Positions 17,412 to 25,757 of a DNA stretch of 64,000 bases are shown here, in pieces. Location: positions 1 to 64,000 of the forward strand of contig NZ_JAOQJF010000011.1 of the NCBI RefSeq assembly GCF_025567195.1, given 5' to 3'. Source of the stretch: Alitiscatomonas aceti. Its GTDB lineage: Bacteria > Bacillota > Clostridia > Lachnospirales > Lachnospiraceae. Each line of letters opens with the position of its first letter. The first letter of the stretch is position 1. Position numbers and translations under genes: made by a program. Under the pieces are notes generated by a model. That model worked only from the letters and a program-made list of their open reading frames with translations. It was not told where the DNA came from and ran no database searches.

Positions 17412-18344
17412 ATGCTGACACTGGACTGGATCGGTAATTTTGGATACTCTGTTTTAAGGCTGTCAACTCCCTTGATCTTTGCGGGCATGGCAGCAGTTAT
17501 CAGTAAGAAGGCCGGAATGATGAACATGGCCCTGGAAGGCATGATGCTCTGTGCGGCCCTGGGCGGCGTTGTGTTTGCGGGAATGACCGGAAACGTATGG
17601 ATCGGCCTTTTGGGCGCTGTGGTCATCGGAGTCCTGGTGGGTGCCGTCATCGCCTTCTCCAGCCTGTCCGGAAAGACGGACCTTTATCTGACGTGTATTG
17701 CTGTGAACCTGGCGGCCACAGGAGGTACGGTCTTTGTTATGTACCTGCTGACAGGAGAAAAGGCTACCACCTCCGCAGCCATCAAGGCGTACACACTTCC
17801 GACGGTGGTGCTTCCGCTGATCAATAAGATCCCGCTGATCGGCCCCATGCTTTCGGGACATAATGTTCTTACATACCTGGCTTTCATTTCGATCTTTGCC
17901 GTTTGGTTCTTCCTTACGAGGACAAGACTGGGCTTACGGCTCCGGGCAGTGGGTGAGAATGCCAGGGCGGCCGCATCCGTCGGCATCAATGTAAAGAGGA
18001 TCGGATACGTTTCCTTCCTGATCTCCGGCGTGCTCTGCGGCTTCGGCGGCGCGTTCATGTCCATGGGCTGGGTAAGCTTCTTTATGAAGAACATGGTCAA
18101 TGGACGAGGCTACATCGGACTTTCTGCCTGTAATATCGCAGGCGGCGATCCCCTGGGAGCAGGTATTGCAGCCGTATTCTTCGGACTCAGTGACGCAGCG
18201 GCCACCAGCTTAAAGAGCCAGACCAGCTTCCCCACGGAGTTCCTGGAGATGATCCCCTACGCAGCCACCATCATCGCCCTTATGGTATTTGGTATGCTGC
18301 GCATGAACCGCCAGAGAAAGATCGAGAAGGGCAGCCAGAAGTAG
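17412..18344 (+). CDS. nucleoside ABC transporter permease (YufQ/NupQ-like)
   Basis: Predicted second membrane permease, 310 residues. The opening STPLIFAGMAAVISKKAGMMNMALEGMML is typical of YufQ-type permeases, and the LRLRAVGENARAAASVGINVKRI loop is the ATPase-contacting segment of this class. It lies 3 bp after the first permease and 16 bp before the second nucleoside hydrolase, so import and hydrolysis genes are in one transcription unit. Confidence 0.9.
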   Translation: MLTLDWIGNFGYSVLRLSTPLIFAGMAAVISKKAGMMNMALEGMMLCAALGGVVFAGMTGNVWIGLLGAVVIGVLVGAVIAFSSLSGKTDLYLTCIAVNLAATGGTVFVMYLLTGEKATTSAAIKAYTLPTVVLPLINKIPLIGPMLSGHNVLTYLAFISIFAVWFFLTRTRLGLRLRAVGENARAAASVGINVKRIGYVSFLISGVLCGFGGAFMSMGWVSFFMKNMVNGRGYIGLSACNIAGGDPLGAGIAAVFFGLSDAAATSLKSQTSFPTEFLEMIPYAATIIALMVFGMLRMNRQRKIEKGSQK

Positions 18345-18360
18345 CATAAGGAGAAAGATT

Positions 18361-19335
18361 ATGGATACAAAACGGAAAGTGATCATTGACTGCGATCCAG
18401 GGATCGACGATATGTTCGCCCTGATCCTGTGCATCTGCCATCTGGATGTGCGGGGGATCGTGGCAGTGGGAGGCAACACGGGACTGGAGTATACCCAGAG
18501 GAACGCCAGGTTCGCCACAGAGCTGACCGGGCGTCCGGATATCCCGGTGTATGCAGGATACGATATGCCCATGTTGAACCAGCTTGTGCGGGCCACAGAG
18601 GTCCACGGAAGCGGGGGCATCGGGGATATTGAGATCCGGGAGCCGGAAAAAAAGCTGGAAAAGGAGCACGGAGCCGATTTTCTGATCCGTACCTTTATGG
18701 AAAACGACGATATCTCGCTGATCACCTTAGGGCCGCTGACCAATGTGGCCCAGGCGATCTTAAAGGAGCCGGAATTAAAAAAGCGGATCCCGGAGATCCT
18801 CTGTATGGGCGGCTCCGCCACCAGCGGCAACGCCACTCCTGCTGCAGAGTTTAATATCCTGGTGGACCCGGAGGCTGCAAAGATCGTCTTTGAGTCGGGG
18901 ATCCCCATTAAAATGGCAGGGCTGAACCTGACCCGTCAGAACCATATGGACATGGCAGATGTGGAGCAGTTAAGAGCCATCGGCGGTACGGTGGGAGACT
19001 TTGCCGCAGATATCCTGGAGTTTTCTGTGAAAAATTCTGATTTTACCTCCATCTGCGACGCCTGTGCAGTGGCCTGGTGGGTGGATGACCGGGTGATCAC
19101 AAAGAGCATCCGGACCCAGGTGGACGTGGAAACAAAGGGCGAGCTCACAAGGGGCATGACTGTCTGCGACTGGCGTGATTTTATGGGCACAGACCCGGAG
19201 CAGGAGATCTCCAGGGAAAAATGCTGGAATAAATACAAGACCTCCGGCAACGTGGAAGTGGCCATGGAATTTGATCAGAAGCGGTTCCGGGAAGTGCTGT
19301 TTGATACAGTAAGATCGTATAAAGAAATGAACTAG
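18361..19335 (+). CDS. nucleoside hydrolase (second copy)
   Basis: Predicted cytosolic ribonucleoside hydrolase of 324 residues, a paralogue of the gene at 11033. It has IIDCDPGIDDMFALIL, TLGPLTNVAQAI, MGGSATSGNATPAAEFN and a late CDACAVAWWVDD in which an Asp takes the metal-ligand position. Compared with the first copy the active-site surroundings differ, so the two may split base preference. It is the last gene before a terminator-like structure at 19346-19397. Confidence 0.88.
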   Translation: MDTKRKVIIDCDPGIDDMFALILCICHLDVRGIVAVGGNTGLEYTQRNARFATELTGRPDIPVYAGYDMPMLNQLVRATEVHGSGGIGDIEIREPEKKLEKEHGADFLIRTFMENDDISLITLGPLTNVAQAILKEPELKKRIPEILCMGGSATSGNATPAAEFNILVDPEAAKIVFESGIPIKMAGLNLTRQNHMDMADVEQLRAIGGTVGDFAADILEFSVKNSDFTSICDACAVAWWVDDRVITKSIRTQVDVETKGELTRGMTVCDWRDFMGTDPEQEISREKCWNKYKTSGNVEVAMEFDQKRFREVLFDTVRSYKEMN

Positions 19336-19345
19336 CTGAGAAACA

Positions 19346-19397
19346 GGGCCGGGAGCCGGTTTCAGGCCATAGGGCCTGTACGGCCCGGCCTCTTTTT
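19346..19397 (+). terminator. terminator or attenuator before the amidohydrolase gene
   Basis: The outer stem GGCCGGG/CCCGGCC (19347-19353 with 19384-19390) encloses a perfect CAGGCC-ATAG-GGCCTG hairpin and is followed by TCTTTTT. The ribosome-binding site of the next gene begins within a few bases of the T-run and no promoter is visible between them, so partial read-through may set expression of the amidohydrolase. Confidence 0.78.
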
Positions 19398-19411
19398 ATA
19401 AGGAGAATCAT

Positions 19412-20728
19412 ATGCGTACAAAGATCAATCATGTGACGGTGGTCACCATGGACGAACAGTTTCATGTTTATGAAAACGGATATGTGGTCCTGGAAGGGAA
19501 CACGATCCTGGAGACAGGAGAGGGGGAGGGGCCGGCAGACGCGGACGGGACAGTGGACGGAAAAAACGGGATCCTGATGCCGGGGATGATCAATACCCAC
19601 TGCCATATCCCCATGATCCCCTTCCGGTCCCTGGGAGACGACTGCCCGGACCGGCTGAGGCGGTTTTTATTCCCGCTGGAGCTGGAGACCATGAACCGGG
19701 AGCTGATCGGCCAGAGTACCCGGTACGGCGTCTGCGAGCTTCTGCTTTCCGGCGTTACCTCGGTGCTGGATATGTATTATTTTGAAGATCAGGTGGCGGC
19801 AGCCTGTGAAGAAATGGGGATCCGGGCGTATGTGGGACAGACCATTATCGATATGGAGACGTGTGACAGTAAAAATACAGACCAGTCCCTGGCCATGTGT
19901 GAGGAGCTGATACGGAAGTGGAAGGGCCATGAACGGATCCGGCCTGTGGTGGCGCCCCATGCTACAAATACAAACCCGCCGGAGGTTTTAAAGGCAGCCT
20001 ATGAGCTGGCGGAACGGTATGATGTTCCTTATACGCTTCATGTGAGCGAGATGGATTATGAGCTGGAAATGTTCCGGGAAAAATACGACCAGACGCCGGC
20101 CGAGTTCCTTTACGGACTGGGCGTCCTGGGAGAGAGGACCATCGCAGCCCACTGCATCCATATGACAGACCGGGATGTGGAGATCTTCCGGGAGACCGGG
20201 GCAAAGATCTCCCACTGCATCGGTTCCAATACGAAATCGGGGAAGGGAGTGTGTCCGCTCCGGGACCTTAAGGCGGCAGGAGTGGTCGTTGGCGTGGGGA
20301 CTGACGGACCGTCCTCGGGGAATACCCTGGATCTGTTCCATCAGTTCCGGATGATCCCTGCGTTCCAGCGGACCTGGTATCATGACCGCAGCATTTTCAC
20401 TGCCAGGGATGTGGTGGCCATGGGGACCATTGAAGGAGCCAGAGTCCTGGGGGCGGAAAAGGAGACTGGCTCCATTGAGCCTGGGAAGCGGGCGGACCTG
20501 ACCCTGATCGAGACGGAGTCGGTCAACATGTTCCCGGTCTATGATCCCTATTCGGCCATCGTATACTCGGCAGACGCTTCCAATGTGGACAGCGTCTGGG
20601 TGGATGGCAGACAACTGGTAAAAGGTCACAGGCTGTGCTTTGCAGACCTTTCCGCAGAACGGAAGGCTCTGGACGGAATGATGAAGGAATTTAAGGAACG
20701 GTCTGTAAAGTATGCGGATATCCGGTAG
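19412..20728 (+). CDS. amidohydrolase, 5'-methylthioadenosine/S-adenosylhomocysteine deaminase-like
   Basis: Predicted cytosolic metal-dependent deaminase, 438 residues, of the amidohydrolase superfamily branch that includes MTA/SAH/adenosine deaminases and related aminohydrolases. Metal and catalytic motifs are present in order: NTHCHIPM, VVAPHAT, HVSEMDYE, AAHCIHM and VGVGTDGPSS. The terminal EPGKRADLTLI strand belongs to the small beta domain. AAGGAG at 19400-19405 precedes ATG. In this setting deamination of an adenine nucleoside, or of a base or analogue taken up by the ABC system, is the likely role; the exact substrate is unknown. Confidence 0.85.
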   Translation: MRTKINHVTVVTMDEQFHVYENGYVVLEGNTILETGEGEGPADADGTVDGKNGILMPGMINTHCHIPMIPFRSLGDDCPDRLRRFLFPLELETMNRELIGQSTRYGVCELLLSGVTSVLDMYYFEDQVAAACEEMGIRAYVGQTIIDMETCDSKNTDQSLAMCEELIRKWKGHERIRPVVAPHATNTNPPEVLKAAYELAERYDVPYTLHVSEMDYELEMFREKYDQTPAEFLYGLGVLGERTIAAHCIHMTDRDVEIFRETGAKISHCIGSNTKSGKGVCPLRDLKAAGVVVGVGTDGPSSGNTLDLFHQFRMIPAFQRTWYHDRSIFTARDVVAMGTIEGARVLGAEKETGSIEPGKRADLTLIETESVNMFPVYDPYSAIVYSADASNVDSVWVDGRQLVKGHRLCFADLSAERKALDGMMKEFKERSVKYADIR

Positions 20729-20760
20729 CAGTTTTATCTGCCCCAGGGCCATGCGGCAGC

Positions 20761-21678
20761 CTAGCGGGCGCTTTTGGGGACTGGGAGCGGCGGAAGGAGC
20801 TCCGGCGGAAGGGAAGAGCCCTTGACAGAGACCACAATCCGGGATACCTGGTTGGCATATGCAATGGAATCCCGCAGGGAGAGGCCGTTGGTCAGGCAGC
20901 CGATGATGGCTCCCGCGTGTGCATCGCCGGCTCCGATGGTATCCTCCACATGATCGGCGGGAATGGACGGGATCAGATAGCTGGTCCCGTCTTTTTCTAT
21001 GCAGTAAGCGCCCTTTTCTCCCAGGGTCACGATGACGGTATTTCCAGTGATGGAGTGCAGGTATGCGGCGGCGTCCTCATAGGACGTTTTCTGGCTCATG
21101 GCCTCTGCCTCCAGGGCGTTGATGTGGAGGATCGGATGAAGGGCCAGCATCCGCTCTGTTTTCTTCGGATCCATGTTTCCTACCCTGGCCCCGGGGGCGT
21201 AGAAAAGCTCCAGGGACGGATGCTCCTCCAGATATTCAATGAGATTGATTCCGGTGGGCTCCTCGATCTCCAGGCCGCAGACGTAGGTGAGGCCGAAATC
21301 CTCTGCCGGATACGGCTCCATCCATTCCTTCTGGAAGGTATATTCTACTCCGTGATAGGACATGAAGGTCCTCTCCCCGCCGGCCTCCACCAGGCAGTAG
21401 CAGCAGCCGTTTTCTTTTTCCGGCACCCGGACGGCAATGGGGATCCCGGCCTGGGTCATGAGCTTTGCCACATAGTCTCCGTAGGTGCCGCCGCCCACAG
21501 GCGTGATAAAGGTGTGCGGGGTGTTTAAGAGCCGTACCATATAGGCGGCATTGAAGGCGCAGCCGCCGATGGCCATGGACTGGGAGGTGGGATGGATGTC
21601 CTCCTCGGTCTTTGGAAGATGATGGATATTGATGATGACGTCTACACAGGTGGAACCGATGATCAGAGCTGGTTTCAT
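20761..21678 (-). CDS. PfkB-family carbohydrate/nucleoside kinase
   Basis: Predicted cytosolic PfkB-fold kinase, 305 residues, on the strand opposite to the nucleoside genes and converging with the deaminase gene. It has LIIGSTCVDVIINI at the N-terminus, AIGGCAFNAAYMVRLL as first signature and DTIGAGDAHAGA with the catalytic Asp. The longer ATG at 21720 lacks a ribosome-binding site. ATG 21678 has AAGGAG at a 9-nt distance and begins at the conserved fold. The substrate is unknown; ribose, a nucleoside or a sugar are possible. Confidence 0.82.
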   Translation of the reverse strand: MKPALIIGSTCVDVIINIHHLPKTEEDIHPTSQSMAIGGCAFNAAYMVRLLNTPHTFITPVGGGTYGDYVAKLMTQAGIPIAVRVPEKENGCCYCLVEAGGERTFMSYHGVEYTFQKEWMEPYPAEDFGLTYVCGLEIEEPTGINLIEYLEEHPSLELFYAPGARVGNMDPKKTERMLALHPILHINALEAEAMSQKTSYEDAAAYLHSITGNTVIVTLGEKGAYCIEKDGTSYLIPSIPADHVEDTIGAGDAHAGAIIGCLTNGLSLRDSIAYANQVSRIVVSVKGSSLPPELLPPLPVPKSAR

Positions 21679-21954
21679 GGGATAATTCTCCTTTTCTGGC
21701 ACAATGTCTGTTTCAGCCATATTATAGCATATGCTGTCTGGTTTTACTATGGATTTTGGAAGGGAAAGGGGCAGCGGAGGCTTTAAGAAAAACGTAAATG
21801 ATCGTAAGCGTATTTTTATAGAAGGAACAGGGACGGGAGCTTATAATGAAAGAAGAAGCAATGCGCCCATCTGGGGCGCGGCATAAGGATGCCCGGGAGA
21901 CTGAGGGAACGGACAGGACCTGGGATATACAACATGGAAAGCGGGGGATGGATC

Positions 21955-23640
21955 ATGAGAAGACAGAGGACAGGAAAAATGGCTCTGGGAGCGGGGCTGG
22001 CGTTTCTTATGGCCGTGTCTCTGACCGGCTGTGAGATGGACCGTATGGACCAGGAGGCAGCAGAAACGAAGGCTGAAGATCCGGCGGATGAAACGGAAAC
22101 GGCAGAATCCGGAGATAACAGGACCGGGGAAATACCAGAAGAAACGTCCCGGGGGATCGGGGCCGGGGAGGCGGCAGAGCCGGAGGAGGCCTCTGGGCCG
22201 GACCAGGAGCCAGATCAGCCGCTGTTTGTGGAGACCCGGAGGAGCTATGACGGGGAATGGAAGGACCAGAGATGCCTGCTGAGGAGCCGCTGGGATGGGC
22301 TGTATGTTCCTGTGGACGGCTGGGATACATTGAAGGACGGCCTGGACCAGTATAATGCGGAGGTTTCCCAGGAGACGGGAGAACGTTTTAAGGAAAATCT
22401 TTCCCTGGTCAGGGAGGATCCCCCGGAGCCCGGACAGGAGTATTATATTGAGCGGGAGATACGGGTACAGCGGGCAGACAGCCGGATCGTCAGCTTCTGG
22501 GATATGGATTCTTCCTATGTGGGCGGCGCCCACGGAAGCTATTATGCCCATGGAGTAAATTTTGACCCGGCTTCGGGAAAGCGGCTGGCGCTTTCGGATG
22601 TGGTCACAGACCTGGAAGCAGTGTACCAGTATGTGAAGGAGGACGTGAAGAGCCAGGACGATGGAAGCCTTTATCCGGAATATGAGGAGACCCTGGAGGC
22701 CATGTTCCAGAATGGATCCGGAGACGAGGGCCAGCTGGAATGGATCATGGACCGTGACGGGATCACCGTCGTATTTAACCCTTATGTTCTGGGGCCCTGG
22801 TCGGAAGGAAGCCTTGAGAGCCGGATGACGTTTGCGGACTGCCCGGACCTGCTCCTGGAAACGTACCGGGCCGGGGCGGGAGCAGCAGTGCAGCTTTCAG
22901 AGGGAGAACCCTTTTACGCCGACTGGGACCGGGACGGGGAAAAGGAGGAGTATATTTATACGGTACAGGTGGATGAGGAGACGTATACATCATCCATTAC
23001 CCTGAGCCAGACAGGAGAGGGAGCAGAGACGGAGGCGGCAGGTCCCTGGGAGGCCGGGGGCTATGGGAGCCTCACGGACGTATGGCTTCTGGAAGCCGGG
23101 GATGGCCGCCCCTTCCTATGGCTCGAATTTTCCAGTGAGAATGATCTGAGGGCTCTGGAGGTGTTTGCGCTCCAGAATGAAAACGGGACGCTGACGCTTT
23201 GCCATGTGGGCTCTTCGGGAGATTCCATGTATGGGAGCTTCATCGGAGATCCGGGTCATTTTCTCCTGTACGACCGCATCGATCTTCTGGGAACGTATAT
23301 GGCGTACCGCAGCTTCCGCATGGGTGAAGACGGGATGCCGGAGACGGACGGAACGGTTTACACGATCCCTGGAAATGGAGACCGGGGGCCGGTGCTGCGG
23401 GCCTCTGCGGAGATTCCGGTATGGATCGAAGGGAAAGAGGAACGGATCCCGGCGGGAACGGAGCTGGTATTAAGGGCCGCAGAGCTCCCGGATGAAACGG
23501 GGGCGGCCAGGGCAGAGGCAGAGCTTCCTGACGGAAGACACTGTGAGCTGCGGATCCAAAAGGACAGGGACCAGTACCGGTTCCGGATCGGCGGTATGGA
23601 TGAATATGATTGTTTCGAGAGCCTGGGGTACGCAGGCTGA
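21955..23640 (+). CDS. exported lipoprotein with DUF3298/RsiV-like domain
   Basis: Predicted lipid-anchored surface protein of 561 residues. The signal peptide ends at lipobox LTGC (Cys 26), followed by an acidic Glu/Pro/Asp-rich linker of about 60 residues. Residues about 80-310 carry a DUF4163/DUF3298-type module: SRIVSFWDMDSSYVGGAHG, GVNFDPASGKRLALSDVV and the VFNPYVLGPWSEG segment. This module occurs in RsiV-type anti-sigma factors and orphan lipoproteins. The C-terminal half is beta-rich and unassigned. No sigma-factor gene is adjacent. Starts at 21889 and 21934 are possible, but 21955 gives a normal signal peptide. Its function is unknown. Confidence 0.75.
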   Translation: MRRQRTGKMALGAGLAFLMAVSLTGCEMDRMDQEAAETKAEDPADETETAESGDNRTGEIPEETSRGIGAGEAAEPEEASGPDQEPDQPLFVETRRSYDGEWKDQRCLLRSRWDGLYVPVDGWDTLKDGLDQYNAEVSQETGERFKENLSLVREDPPEPGQEYYIEREIRVQRADSRIVSFWDMDSSYVGGAHGSYYAHGVNFDPASGKRLALSDVVTDLEAVYQYVKEDVKSQDDGSLYPEYEETLEAMFQNGSGDEGQLEWIMDRDGITVVFNPYVLGPWSEGSLESRMTFADCPDLLLETYRAGAGAAVQLSEGEPFYADWDRDGEKEEYIYTVQVDEETYTSSITLSQTGEGAETEAAGPWEAGGYGSLTDVWLLEAGDGRPFLWLEFSSENDLRALEVFALQNENGTLTLCHVGSSGDSMYGSFIGDPGHFLLYDRIDLLGTYMAYRSFRMGEDGMPETDGTVYTIPGNGDRGPVLRASAEIPVWIEGKEERIPAGTELVLRAAELPDETGAARAEAELPDGRHCELRIQKDRDQYRFRIGGMDEYDCFESLGYAG

Positions 23641-23659
23641 GGATGGAGCCGATTGTCCA

Positions 23660-23688
23660 TTGACATTCCTGCCGGTTGCCATTACAAT
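23660..23688 (+). promoter_or_regulatory. sigma-A promoter of the transaldolase gene
   Basis: TTGACA (23660-23665), a 17-bp spacer and TACAAT (23683-23688), about 44 bp before the tal start. Confidence 0.78.
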
Positions 23689-23731
23689 GGAGACAGGTTC
23701 AAAAAAATACCCGAACAGGAGGGGGATACCA

Positions 23732-24385
23732 ATGAAATTTTTTATTGATACGGCCAATGTGGAGGAGATCCGGAAAGCCAACGATATGGGCGTGATCTGC
23801 GGAGTTACGACAAATCCGTCCCTGATCGCAAAAGAGGGAAAGGATTACGTGGAGACCTTAAAGGAGATTGCCTCCATCGTGGACGGTCCCATCAGCGGTG
23901 AGGTGAAGGCCACCACCACCGACGCAGAAGGAATGATCGCCGAGGGACGTGAGATCGCCAAGATCCACCCCAATATGGTGGTGAAGATCCCGATGACCGT
24001 GGAAGGCTTAAAAGCAACAAAGGTGCTGGCATCTGAGGGGATCCAGGTCAATGTGACTCTGATCTTTTCTGCAAATCAGGCACTTTTGGCTGCCAGAGCC
24101 GGAGCTGCCTTCGTATCGCCGTTCTTAGGCCGTCTGGACGATATTTCCCAGCCGGGCATCGACCTGATCGAGACGGTTTCTGAGATCTTTAACCTTCACA
24201 ATATCCAGACAGAGATCATTGCCGCCAGCGTGCGCCATACGATGCATGTGACGGAGTGCGCTCTGGCCGGAGCCGATATCGCCACCGTTCCCTATAAGGT
24301 GATCGAGCAGATGACCCATCATCCGCTGACTGACCAGGGGATCGAAAAGTTCCGCAAGGACTATGAGGCTGTATTTGGGAAATAA
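23732..24385 (+). CDS. tal: transaldolase (small TalC/FSA-type)
   Basis: Predicted cytosolic class I aldolase of 217 residues, exchanging dihydroxyacetone units between sugar phosphates in the non-oxidative pentose phosphate pathway. FFIDTANVEEI, GVTTNPSLIAKEG and VVKIPMT with the Schiff-base Lys are present. In the subfamily-diagnostic segment VSPFLGRLDD the residue is Phe, as in transaldolases, rather than the Tyr of fructose-6-phosphate aldolase, so transaldolase activity is predicted. GGAGGGGG precedes ATG 23732. It would connect ribose-5-phosphate from the nucleoside genes to glycolysis. It has its own promoter and a terminator at 24425. Confidence 0.92.
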   Translation: MKFFIDTANVEEIRKANDMGVICGVTTNPSLIAKEGKDYVETLKEIASIVDGPISGEVKATTTDAEGMIAEGREIAKIHPNMVVKIPMTVEGLKATKVLASEGIQVNVTLIFSANQALLAARAGAAFVSPFLGRLDDISQPGIDLIETVSEIFNLHNIQTEIIAASVRHTMHVTECALAGADIATVPYKVIEQMTHHPLTDQGIEKFRKDYEAVFGK

Positions 24386-24424
24386 GAAGGACAGATCCGG
24401 AAAAAATACAATCGAATAAGAGAT

Positions 24425-24479
24425 GGAGAGGACTGCGGGAGGCGTTTTCGCAGCACTCTCCTTTCTTTTGCGTTTTTTT
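24425..24479 (+). terminator. terminator of tal
   Basis: Stem GGAGAG/CTCTCC (24425-24430 with 24456-24461) with an inner TGCG/CGCA pairing, followed by a T-rich tract ending in seven T. Confidence 0.75.
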
Positions 24480-24508
24480 GCCGGAAGAGAGACTGAGGGA
24501 GGATGTAT

Positions 24509-25536
24509 ATGGAGAAGAAAGATCAGAAGAGCAGGATCATGAGGCTGCTCGCACAGGTAGTTATCATTATGGCGGGGNNNNNNNNNNNNNNNNNNNNNNN
24601 NNNNNNNNNNNNNNNNNNNNNNNNNNNNNNNNNNNNNNNNNNNNNNNNNNNNNNNNNNNNNNNNNNNNNNNNNNNNNNNNNNNNNNNNNNNNNNNNNNNN
24701 NNNNNNNNNNNNNNNNNNNNNNNNNNNNNNNNNNNNNNNNNNNNNNNNNNNNNNNNNNNNNNNNNNNNNNNNNNNNNNNNNNNNNNNNNNNNNNNNNNNN
24801 NNNNNNNNNNNNNNNNNNNNNNNNNNNNNNNNNNNNNNNNNNNNNNNNNNNNNNNNNNNNNNNNNNNNNNNNNNNNNNNNNNNNNNNGGAGCTGGGGAAG
24901 GAATTTGCCCTTTCCACATTGGTGGCTACGTTTTATTATCCTTTTGCACTGGAGCAGGCCACCCGCCTGGTGGGGGATATGGTCTTTACGGATGATCCCA
25001 TCCTGTGCGCGGTTTTTTCCGGCGTTATGATCGGATTTGCCCTGGGCATCGTGATCCGGGCAGGCGCCTCCACCGGGGGGATGGATATCCCGCCGCTGGT
25101 ACTGAAAAAGAGGTTCGGGATCCCGGTGTCTGTTACCATGTATGTGATGGACTTCATGGTGCTCATCGCCCAGATGACCTTTGGAGACAGGGAGAGGATC
25201 CTGTACGGCCTGATCATGGTCATGACGTATACCATTATCCTGGATAAGGTACTGGTCATTGGTGTCCGCCAGACCCAGGCAAAGATCATCAGCGAGCGGT
25301 ATGAGGAGATCAGCACGGCCATCCAGGAAAAAATGGACCGGGGGACCACGCTCCTTTATATGGAAGGCGGTCATTCCGGAAAGCAGTCCAGAGCTATCCT
25401 TGTGGTGGTATCCGGAAGAGAGCTCCAGAAGCTGAACCGGATCGTCATGGACATCGACGACCAGGCGTTTATGATCGTAAGCCAGGTGGGAGAGGTCCGC
25501 GGCCGCGGATTTACGCTGACAAAAAAATATGAATAG
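24509..25536 (+). pseudogene. YitT family membrane protein, interrupted by an assembly gap
   Basis: Predicted polytopic membrane protein (DUF161 plus DUF2179). The visible N-terminus is about 23 residues (MEKKDQKSRIMRLL...), followed by 310 N. The C-terminal part has LGIVIRAGASTGGMDIPPLVLKK, a typical YitT stretch, a last membrane helix and a soluble C-terminal domain ending in TLTKKYE. The two parts lie in different frames as written. Because the N count is presumably an estimate, the gene is probably intact; the real gap should be 2 modulo 3 bases long. ATG 24509 is preferred to 24503 because GAGGGAGG abuts the latter. It is labelled pseudogene only because the sequence is broken here. Confidence 0.75.
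24578..24887. other. assembly gap (310 N)
   Basis: A run of 310 undetermined bases inside the YitT-family gene. No feature can be read here. Confidence 0.99.
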
Positions 25537-25596
25537 GGAAAAGGGACCGGAAGTCTGGGTGCTCCGGGTCTGCTTAAGATGATTAACTAAAAAGGG

Positions 25597-25638
25597 GAGA
25601 CGGCAAAAGAAAAGTAACTTGTTGCCGCCTCTTTTTTT
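25597..25638 (+). terminator. terminator after the YitT-family gene
   Basis: A 10-position stem with one mismatch (25597-25606 with 25622-25631), followed by seven T. It separates the YitT gene from the decarboxylase operon. Confidence 0.8.
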
Positions 25639-25675
25639 ATGTTGTATTGTTTTCCCGGAAATGGCAAAAACACCT

Positions 25676-25703
25676 TGAATTTTGCAGAGAATGCGGTTAT
25701 TAT
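25676..25703 (+). promoter_or_regulatory. probable promoter of the carboxyltransferase/Na+ pump operon
   Basis: TTGAAT (25676-25681), a 16-bp spacer and TATTAT (25698-25703), about 55 bp before the carboxyltransferase start. Confidence 0.6.
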
Positions 25704-25757
25704 TACACTAGGCAGAAATTCGATTTTCGTCAAATTTTAATAATGGAGGACAGCAAA

